This document shows positions 42,536 through 48,949 of a stretch of DNA of 64,000 bases, piece after piece. The position numbers were made by a program, and so were the translations under genes. Position 1 is the stretch's first letter. Each line of letters begins with the position of its first letter. This stretch comes from JBBDIK01 sp964640385 (lineage in GTDB: Bacteria; Actinomycetota; UBA4738; JBBDHU01), in assembly GCA_964640385.1 (NCBI GenBank), contig CAZXFL010000005.1, positions 1 through 64,000 of the forward strand. The letters are read 5' to 3'. The notes under the pieces are model-generated. The model did not search any database. It was not told the DNA's origin and saw only the letters and a program-made list of their open reading frames with translations.

Positions 42536-43690
42536 ATGCACGGCGAGTATGAGGAGTACTACGCACGCGAGCCGCTAGCGGCGGCACAGATGGGCGACGT
42601 GACGATTGCGCTCGATGCGTCCATTCTACTCGGACTCTATGCTGCCCAACAGGAGCCGCGGAAACAGTTCCTCAAGGTCCTCCGCAGCGTGAAGCAACGA
42701 CTATGGCTCCCTTACCAAGCCGGCAGGGAATACCAGCGGAATCGCCTGCGCGTGATACGTGGCCATGCGAGGTCGTACGACGACCTCCTTGCCGCACTCG
42801 ACGGCGCACTCGCCCAAGCCCGAAAGACATTGGCCCCTTTCAAGGGCCGAGACCACCCGCGCATCGACTGGGACAAGCATGAGAGCGACCTGAAAACGTC
42901 GGTCGAGCACATCAAGGAGCGCATCAAGAAGATGAGAGACCACCATCCAGATCTCGAGAACGATGACGGGATTAGGAGAAGCCTTGATTCCACCCTCAAG
43001 AGTCGGACGGGGCAGGCCCCAACCAGCACGGAGTTCCTGGCGAGGTGCGCAACAGCGGAGAGGCGAACGGAACTTCGCCTGCCGCCCGGCTATATGGATG
43101 CTTCGAAGCAGGGCGCCCTTGCTCTCGGTGACGCCCTTATTTGGCAGGAGCTATTGGAAGAGGCCGCCCGAAGGGATGGCTCGATGCTCTTCGTCACCGA
43201 CGATCGCAAGGAAGACTGGTGGCTCCTAGACGACGACGGCGTACCTACCGGGCCTCGTCCCGAACTGGTGCGTGAGATGAGGGAAGACGCAGACACTGAG
43301 TACTACCAGCTAGGAGGCGCTGACTTTCTCGACCTTGCTCAACGGCACCTTGGCATGAGGGACGCAAGCGCCCGGTCCTCCGTCGAAGAGTTCGTGCGGC
43401 GCGAGCGGGACGAAATGGAAGCTCAGCGAGTCCGGATCGCATCGATGCTTGCTCCGACTTACAACCCGCTCATTGACCTGCAAGACACTCTCTCGAAGCA
43501 GGCCTCGATGTTCATGCCGGGTGTGACGGTTCTGAAGGGACTGAGCGATTCAATCTCCCAGTCCCTTGCCGAGCAGTTCAGAATCACACGTTCGTTTCCC
43601 GGCGGCCCGAGCATCTTCGGAATCGCGCCCGCTGGAGGCGCGGAGAATGACGAAGATGCCGACGACGGCCCTGACGAACCCAATTCCTAG
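42536..43690 (+). CDS. PIN-like domain nuclease, large form (PIN_8-type)
   Basis: The 384-residue protein begins with a PIN-like domain: TIALDASILLGLY (Asp27), LPYQAGREYQRNR, a long charged helical insert, then GDALIWQELLEEA and LFVTDDRKEDWW, which supply the remaining acids. This matches the large PIN-like (PF18476-type) proteins more than VapC. The C-terminal 130 residues are helical with a Pro/Asp-rich end. Likely an RNase or DNase; such proteins recur in defence loci. The 3' end overlaps an XRE gene by 4 bases. Confidence 0.75.
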   Translation: MHGEYEEYYAREPLAAAQMGDVTIALDASILLGLYAAQQEPRKQFLKVLRSVKQRLWLPYQAGREYQRNRLRVIRGHARSYDDLLAALDGALAQARKTLAPFKGRDHPRIDWDKHESDLKTSVEHIKERIKKMRDHHPDLENDDGIRRSLDSTLKSRTGQAPTSTEFLARCATAERRTELRLPPGYMDASKQGALALGDALIWQELLEEAARRDGSMLFVTDDRKEDWWLLDDDGVPTGPRPELVREMREDADTEYYQLGGADFLDLAQRHLGMRDASARSSVEEFVRRERDEMEAQRVRIASMLAPTYNPLIDLQDTLSKQASMFMPGVTVLKGLSDSISQSLAEQFRITRSFPGGPSIFGIAPAGGAENDEDADDGPDEPNS

Positions 43691-43950
43691 GCCCGCGACT
43701 CGAAGCGTCGCACGAATGACCGAAGCCCGACGCCGATCGCACGGCACACCTGCCGAAGCTCAACGAGGTCCAAGCGGCGCTCGCCAGACTCGTACTTGCT
43801 GACGAAGGACTGCGGACGTCGCAACTTCCGGGCGACTGCGGCTTGACTCAGCCTCTTCTCCAGTCGGACCTGGCGCAGCAGGTCGTGAAGGACATCGTAT
43901 CCGGGGTCTCGGCGTCGTGGACTCACAGCGCACGACCATAGGAACCGCAT
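43687..43950 (-). CDS. XRE-family HTH regulator
   Basis: The 87-residue product has a full XRE/HTH_3 domain: LLRQVRLEKRLSQAAVARKL, then RRPQSFVSKYESGERRLDLV and ELRQVCRAIGVGL. A GTG at residue 9 could also be the start. It converges on the PIN-like gene with a 4-base stop overlap. It may control the neighbouring nuclease or lipoprotein gene. Confidence 0.82.
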   Translation of the reverse strand: MRFLWSCAVSPRRRDPGYDVLHDLLRQVRLEKRLSQAAVARKLRRPQSFVSKYESGERRLDLVELRQVCRAIGVGLRSFVRRFESRA

Positions 43951-44012
43951 GCGGATTATCCCAAGATAGGTTCATCGGTATACGATTCCTTCTCCAGCGG
44001 GAAGGAGAGGCG

Positions 44013-44582
44013 ATGGAGAGCAAACATCTCCCTTGGGCGCTGCTGCTCCTGGCAGCCCTGACGTCGGCAGCATGCGCAGGGGCGTCCGGAGGATCGACGG
44101 TGACCATCCGGGGGTCGCTCACGAGGTTCGACGGTCCCTCGCGACAGCTGTCGGCATCGTGTGACGCGACGCCTGACCTGGAGACGACACCTCTCGTCAT
44201 CACGGACCCCGAGGGCGAAGAGCTCGGCGCCGCGACGTTCCAGCGCGTGGACTTCCTCGATCCTTCCACGGGCATGTTCCACGGCTGTCGGCGGGACGCC
44301 GACTACACGGCCACGGTCCCTCAGGCTGATGGCTACGTGTTCCGACTCGGGCAGGAGTCCGTCGCTCCGGCGGCCGTTACCGACGCGGACCTGGGTGCGC
44401 ACGGCTACGTTTGGAGCATGAACTGGGAGCTGGGCGACACGACGTCGCTCTCGGACGGCGACGGGGCATACGGCTGCTTCGACAAGAACTCTCAGAACTG
44501 CCAGAACTGCGAGATTTCAGAGATCGAGGGTCCCATCCAGATCGGCCCCAAGAACCCACCCGACTACTGTCCCGGAGCTTGA
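44013..44582 (+). CDS. lipoprotein, unknown function
   Basis: ATG 44013 after GGAAGGAGAGG gives 189 residues with a lipoprotein signal (LLLLAALTSAAC). The mature part is beta-rich (STVTIRGSLTRFDG, YTATVPQADGYVFRL) and ends with a Cys cluster (GCFDKNSQNCQNCEISE). No family recognised. It lies on the same strand, 69 bases upstream of the zinc-ribbon membrane protein. Confidence 0.72.
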   Translation: MESKHLPWALLLLAALTSAACAGASGGSTVTIRGSLTRFDGPSRQLSASCDATPDLETTPLVITDPEGEELGAATFQRVDFLDPSTGMFHGCRRDADYTATVPQADGYVFRLGQESVAPAAVTDADLGAHGYVWSMNWELGDTTSLSDGDGAYGCFDKNSQNCQNCEISEIEGPIQIGPKNPPDYCPGA

Positions 44583-44651
44583 GGGAGGAAGGGATTTGGC
44601 GCCCGGCGCTCAGGGTGGGCTAGGGTGGTCCGGACTCGGAGGTAGAGGTCC

Positions 44652-45308
44652 GTGAAGAAGTGCCCGTTCTGCGCTGAGGAGATCCAGGACGAGGCCATCG
44701 TGTGCCGACACTGTGGGAGGGACCTATCCACCACGGTGCCACCCCAGCCGCCTGCCGGCACTCCGCAATCAAGGCGCCCCATGCGGTGGCCGCTGATCGG
44801 GCTTTCGCTGCTCGCCGTCTTGGCGATTGGGTTCGTCGTAGCAAAGGTCTCGCAGTCTCAGGATCAGGACCGCGCCGACGAGGCTCTTGCGGACGTCACG
44901 GCGGATTCCGGCCAGGTTGATCCCGTCGACCCGGCGACCGTTGTAGTAGGGAGCATCGACGCCCTGTGCGGAAGTCAGCTCGAACCCCTGATGACCGCGC
45001 TGCACGACGCAGATTCGCGGCTGTCGGTCGGGATGGACTACTCGGCCTATACGGACGCTGTCGCGGAAGTCCGGGTGGCGTACGACCGGGTGCCGACGTC
45101 CAGTCTGAGCCCCGAATGCATCTCCGGTGCGGGCGTGAAGGCCGAGGACGCCCTCAACGAATACGTGAAGGCCCAGAATGAGTGGAGCCGCTGCATCGGT
45201 CACATCCTCTCCTGCAAGCTCGACAAGGTCGTGAAGCCTCGGATGCAACGTCGTTGGGCCAAGGCCGAGCGACTCATCGGACAGGCGGACGGCTATCTCG
45301 AAGGCTAG
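44652..45308 (+). CDS. zinc-ribbon membrane protein with outer domain
   Basis: GTG 44652 follows GGAGGTAGAGG. The 218-residue protein has a zinc ribbon (KKCPFCAEEIQDEAIVCRHC), a Pro-rich linker, one membrane helix (WPLIGLSLLAVLAIGFVVA) and an outer helical domain with three or four Cys (DALCGSQLEP, PECISG, RCIGHILSC). The plan matches the host protein at 26418 but the outer domains differ. A sensor role is plausible; its partner could be the adjacent kinase, though that is inference. Confidence 0.75.
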   Translation: MKKCPFCAEEIQDEAIVCRHCGRDLSTTVPPQPPAGTPQSRRPMRWPLIGLSLLAVLAIGFVVAKVSQSQDQDRADEALADVTADSGQVDPVDPATVVVGSIDALCGSQLEPLMTALHDADSRLSVGMDYSAYTDAVAEVRVAYDRVPTSSLSPECISGAGVKAEDALNEYVKAQNEWSRCIGHILSCKLDKVVKPRMQRRWAKAERLIGQADGYLEG

Positions 45309-45330
45309 CCGGGTTGCGCGGGGTTTGAAC

Positions 45331-45336
45331 TAGGCT
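45331..45336 (+). promoter_or_regulatory. leaderless -10 box TAGGCT upstream of the kinase
   Basis: TAGGCT ends six bases before GTG 45343, the start of a 41-codon open frame, and about 220 bases before the kinase start. It may drive both. Confidence 0.45.
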
Positions 45337-45342
45337 CATCGC

Positions 45343-45468
45343 GTGACGGAGACCGAGTCGGGCCCAAGCAAGACCGCAACATCCGTGACCGTCTTCCTCA
45401 ACGATGGCCACCAGGCCGACAAGGCCAGCGAACATCGCGAAGCTGCCAAGCGCGATTGTCGTGGCTGA
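45343..45468 (+). CDS. possible 41-residue leaderless peptide
   Basis: The frame starts TETESGPSKTATSVTVFLND after the GTG and ends at a TGA 91 bases before the kinase start. Support comes from the exact leaderless spacing of its TAGGCT box. Composition is hydrophilic and no family is recognised. It could be a leader peptide for the kinase transcript. Confidence 0.35.
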   Translation: MTETESGPSKTATSVTVFLNDGHQADKASEHREAAKRDCRG

Positions 45469-45559
45469 GCGTGGGGACCGGCCCACTGATATTGCCGCGG
45501 AGGCAGCCCGGCTGCCAGCTCAACCTATGCTTGGCGGAACCTTCGTCCTAGGAGGGGGC

Positions 45560-46993
45560 ATGGGAGAGCGTCGCTTTCAGGGTGACTGGGGTGATGCCTG
45601 GATCATCACCGACGAGATCGTCGGTCGAAGCCAGTTCACCGTCTACCGGGGTTTCCGCGCGGCCGACCGAGAGGAGGTCGCGATCAAGGTCATACCGCTG
45701 GGCGACCCAACACAATCGGACAAGCTGCTGCGCCGGGAGAAGGAGATCGCCGAGAAACTCCGTGGGGCATCTGCTCATCACATGATCCGCGTCCGTGACG
45801 TGCTTGATGAGGACGCGAGCGTGCACCTGGTCATGGACTTCGCGCCCCTCTCCTTGTCGCGGCATCTCGGGCAAGGCGACATTCTGCCTGAGGAGGAGGC
45901 GCTTGAGATCCTCCACGAGATCTCGGTGGGACTTCAGGAGCTGCATCAGGCGTCAGTGATCCATAGGGACGTCAAGCCGGACAACATCCTCCGGCACGAT
46001 GGCGCGTGGAAACATGCAGACTTCGGGCTTGCCCGAGACGCCGAGGCCGGTACGCAAAGCGAGACCTTCAAGCGATGGGGAACCGACCGGTACATCGCCC
46101 CGGAGACGCTGCAGGGCGAGAGTCCGACCTTCAAGACCGACCTCTATTCCTTGGGATGCGTTGGATACGAACTCCTGGCCGGTCACCCGCCCTTCCAGGG
46201 TCCGGATTGGGACGACTTCGTTCGTCAACACCTCCAGGAAGCGCCGGAGCCATTGGGCCGTGGCCCGGCCGCCGTGCAGCGGGTGGTTCTCCGGATGCTC
46301 GCGAAGGCGCCAGGCGACCGTCCACAGGATGCACGCACGGTCGCGGAGACAATCGACCGAGCGAAGTCGGGCGAGGCGCGTGACGCACGGCTTGCCGCCC
46401 TCGCGCTCAAACACGATCAGCGATTGGCGGTTGAAAATGCCGAGCTTGCCACTGCCCAAGCAGACCGGGCGCGAATCGACGATGCAAAGCGCTCCGGAAC
46501 TCAGGACCTCGAGGACCTCGTGGATGAGGCGATCGAACTCGTGAAGTTGCAGTTGCCCGAGGTGACCGGTGGTTGGCTGGGGTCGGTGATTGAGATCCGC
46601 GCTGACTACGGCGAACTCACGATCCACATGACCGAAGTGAACGGCCTCAACCTCATCGAGCCGGATCCTCGAAACGCTATCGGCTTCGGCGAGCTATTCC
46701 TAGGGGGTCGGGCGGGGATTACGGAGCGCCTGGCAGGGAACGTGGTTCTCGAGGAGGTCGATGGGCGGTTCGCCTGGATGCTGTACCGCTTCTTGCCTAA
46801 AGGCGGGCTAGTCCAATACCCGTACGGGGAGTTCGGGATTCTGCACGGCCTCCGCCGTAATGACTTCGAGAGGGAGAGGGGAGCGATGTTCTTCGGCGGG
46901 GTTCACATCTTCACAACGGAGATTGTTGAGATCACCCCTCAGCTCCTCGTCGACCTGTTCGCTGAATCGATGGAGGAGCCGAAGGCTGTCTGA
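45560..46993 (+). CDS. soluble Ser/Thr protein kinase with unique C-domain
   Basis: ATG 45560 after AGGAGGGGGC is preferred to 45404. The 477-residue protein has a Hanks-type kinase domain: EVAIKVI (Lys43), HRDVKPDN (Asp137), HADFGLARD (Asp154), a TDRYIAPETL activation-loop end. There is no membrane helix or PASTA domain, so it is cytosolic. The last 180 residues (EDLVDEAIELVKLQLPEVTG, then GFGELFLGGRAGITERLAG) form an unassigned domain that may receive a signal or contact DNA/partner proteins. Kinases of this kind occur in anti-phage systems. Confidence 0.85.
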   Translation: MGERRFQGDWGDAWIITDEIVGRSQFTVYRGFRAADREEVAIKVIPLGDPTQSDKLLRREKEIAEKLRGASAHHMIRVRDVLDEDASVHLVMDFAPLSLSRHLGQGDILPEEEALEILHEISVGLQELHQASVIHRDVKPDNILRHDGAWKHADFGLARDAEAGTQSETFKRWGTDRYIAPETLQGESPTFKTDLYSLGCVGYELLAGHPPFQGPDWDDFVRQHLQEAPEPLGRGPAAVQRVVLRMLAKAPGDRPQDARTVAETIDRAKSGEARDARLAALALKHDQRLAVENAELATAQADRARIDDAKRSGTQDLEDLVDEAIELVKLQLPEVTGGWLGSVIEIRADYGELTIHMTEVNGLNLIEPDPRNAIGFGELFLGGRAGITERLAGNVVLEEVDGRFAWMLYRFLPKGGLVQYPYGEFGILHGLRRNDFERERGAMFFGGVHIFTTEIVEITPQLLVDLFAESMEEPKAV

Positions 46994-47080
46994 GGTGCCG
47001 TCAACTGCCCTGGACATGGGAGGAAAGTGCCCCTTCGCGTGCCTGGCCTGAACGCTCTAAGACACGTTCGCGCTCCGCGT

Positions 47081-47095
47081 GGGGGTTCTACCCCC
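47081..47095. terminator. possible terminator hairpin between kinase and integrase
   Basis: GGGGG-TTCTA-CCCCC forms a short stem between two convergent genes; no U-tract follows. The surrounding 46994-47175 holds no gene I can support. Confidence 0.35.
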
Positions 47096-47175
47096 CTGCG
47101 GGTCTACGGTGCCGATTCGCGGTCGAGGTGCCCGGAACGGGTGTCTGTTTCGTGGCATAGAGCTACTCAGGATGG

Positions 47176-48522
47176 TCACGATCTCCAGGCGACCTCGACG
47201 CGGCCGGGGTCGAAGATCTTCGAGCCACGTCTGGCCGTCGGCTGGATCGTCACCGACGCGATCAGTTCGCGCGCGTCGTCGCGGAACTCGGTGGGGTCAG
47301 GCTCGGGGCAGCCGTCGGCTACCCACTGCCGCAGCCACCCGAACCGCGAGGTGGTCGTCGGGCGACCGAGCATCTCGATCAGCTCTCCGCGTCGAGCCTC
47401 GAGCGCCCTGAGGCGGCGGGCGAGGACGATTTCGGAGAACGACACGTCGTCGGCCAACGCGGCAATCCGCTCCTCGACCGACCGCAGCTCCGCCACGATC
47501 GGCGCGTCGTCCCGCGGGATCTCGTCGTTGGTGGCCACCGGCACCTCGGCCGGGGCACGACGTTGCAACTCCTCGATCACGACCTCGTCGGCCAGCCGCG
47601 TCAGGACGCCGACCCGACCGCAGCCGGTCGTTTGGCAGCGGTACGCGCCCGAACCTGCGCCCAACGCCTCGCCGCAGAGCCCGCAGCGGACGAGGCCGCT
47701 CAACAGGTACTGGCGCGGCGGCCGACCGCGTCCCCGCCTCGGCGCCGCCGCGAGGCGCGCCTTGATTAGGGTGTCCTGGTCGGCGGTGAGGATGCCGTGA
47801 CGGACGAACAGGTCGCGCGAGAACATCCGCTTGAGGTGCTGCGGCCGCCAGGCCTTGGCGTACGGGGGCGGGAGCGTCATCGATGCGGTCACCCGGTACA
47901 GGGATGCGCCCGCGATCAACGACCGCGCCGCCTTCTTGACCTCGGCGGCCTCGCGGCGGTTGACCACGAGGTGCTTCGCGTTCTCGTTGCCGACGCGGTC
48001 GAACCCGAACGGCCGGCGGCCGAGGTTGACCTCCTGACCGTCCCGCTTCCGCTGCGCCCATCGCGCCCGCTGCCGCTCGCTCGCGCGCTCGACCTCGCCC
48101 TGGTCGATCTGCGCGAGGATGCCGGCGAGCATCCGGCCGTCCGCGGTGGTCAGGTCGATGCGACCCGACGCCACCGTCTCGATCGGGGCCCGTCGCTTCT
48201 CGACGATATCGAGTAGTCGCTGCAGGTCGGCCGGCCGCCGGTACATGCGGCTGGACGAGTACGCGACGACCGCCTGGACCCGGCCGTCCTCGAGATCCTT
48301 GAGCAGGTCCTCCCACCGCGGCCGACGCTTGCCCGACGCGGCCGAGATGTCGTTGTCCTGGTAGACGGCGTTCTGGCCGACGGTCCAGCCGTGCCGCTCA
48401 GCGAGCGCCCGGCAGTCGTGTTCCTGGCGGTCGACGCCGAGCTCGCGTCCCTCGGCGTCCGAGCTGATGCGGGTGTAGATTGCTGCGTCCGTGTCGGCCT
48501 CCTCAGGTCCTGCTCGGCCCAT
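47176..48522 (-). CDS. large serine recombinase (integrase) of the element
   Basis: The 448-residue enzyme has the serine-recombinase catalytic domain (AIYTRISSDAEGRELGVDRQ with the catalytic Ser, then AVVAYSSSRMYRRPADLQRL and LAGILAQIDQGEVERASERQ). A recombinase domain (GRRPFGFD) and a zinc ribbon (GLVRCGLCGEALGAGSGAYRC) follow, with a coiled-coil-like segment. This layout defines large serine integrases, which act on attachment sites next to their own gene. Its start is 34 bp from the attR core, so its promoter must come from across the junction. Confidence 0.9.
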   Translation of the reverse strand: MGRAGPEEADTDAAIYTRISSDAEGRELGVDRQEHDCRALAERHGWTVGQNAVYQDNDISAASGKRRPRWEDLLKDLEDGRVQAVVAYSSSRMYRRPADLQRLLDIVEKRRAPIETVASGRIDLTTADGRMLAGILAQIDQGEVERASERQRARWAQRKRDGQEVNLGRRPFGFDRVGNENAKHLVVNRREAAEVKKAARSLIAGASLYRVTASMTLPPPYAKAWRPQHLKRMFSRDLFVRHGILTADQDTLIKARLAAAPRRGRGRPPRQYLLSGLVRCGLCGEALGAGSGAYRCQTTGCGRVGVLTRLADEVVIEELQRRAPAEVPVATNDEIPRDDAPIVAELRSVEERIAALADDVSFSEIVLARRLRALEARRGELIEMLGRPTTTSRFGWLRQWVADGCPEPDPTEFRDDARELIASVTIQPTARRGSKIFDPGRVEVAWRS

Positions 48523-48555
48523 CCTTGCACGGGTGGCCAGGAAAGTACATAGTCA

Positions 48556-48560
48556 TCGTA
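48556..48560. repeat. right attachment-site core (attR)
   Basis: TCGTA matches 30312-30316. To its right, host coding for the native aminotransferase 5' end resumes; to its left are the element's end and the integrase gene. Confidence 0.7.
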
Positions 48561-48926
48561 GAAGGGCTCGAACACGATGACCTCGTCGCCGGGATCGAGC
48601 ACCCCCAACATCGAGGCGATCATCGCCTCGGTCGAACCGCAGGTTACGCAGATCTGCGTCTCGGGATCGGCGTCTATCCCGTACCAACGACGGTACTTCT
48701 CCGCGATCGCTGCGAGGAACTCGAGCGAACCCCAGGTGATCGGGTACTGGTTGATGTCCTCGGCCACCGCTCGCCGGGCCGCCTCCTTCAACTCCGCGGG
48801 CGCCGCGAAGTCGGGGAAGCCCTGCGACAGGTTGATCGCGCCGTGGGCGTTCGACAGCCTCGTCATCTCCCGGATGACCGACTCCGAGAACGAACGCGCA
48901 CGCGCCGAAGGGCGGACCTTGGACAT
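48556..48926 (-). pseudogene. displaced native 5' end of the aminotransferase
   Basis: The first 122 codons of the host aminotransferase remain here (SFSESVIREMTRLSNAHGAI, INQYPITWGSLEFLAAIAEK, CGSTEAMIASMLGVLDPGDE). They stop at EPFYDDY where the element begins. Frame then runs on into unrelated sequence overlapping the integrase start. It resembles the rebuilt gene's element-supplied start at 30317-30679. A leaderless TATCCT box (48934-48939) lies seven bases before ATG 48926. Confidence 0.85.
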
Positions 48927-48933
48927 CGAGGCC

Positions 48934-48939
48934 AGGATA
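48934..48939 (-). promoter_or_regulatory. leaderless -10 box TATCCT of the native aminotransferase
   Basis: TATCCT ends seven bases before ATG 48926 on the minus strand. In the integrated state this promoter reads through the 5' fragment straight into the integrase gene. Confidence 0.55.
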
Positions 48940-48949
48940 GCCGGGGACG

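Larger units (their letters stand above)
30312..48560. mobile_element. integrative element inserted in an aminotransferase gene
   Basis: Both ends fall at the same codon region of the aminotransferase. The junctions share TAGTnnTCGTAnAAGGG (TCGTA at 30312-30316 and 48556-48560), giving an element of about 18.24 kb. The left end carries a replacement promoter and 5' coding segment that restores the gene; the displaced native 5' end lies outside the right junction. A large serine integrase lies 34 bp inside the right junction, as expected for its attachment site. Cargo includes a primase/helicase, an IS256-family IS, a sigma module, nucleases, a protease and a kinase. No structural phage or conjugation genes are seen. 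Confidence 0.85.

Noticed and set aside
45274..45486. Minus-strand 70-residue frame with a membrane-helix-like stretch
   Set aside because: It overlaps the end of a supported gene and has no ribosome site; the plus-strand leaderless frame explains the region better.
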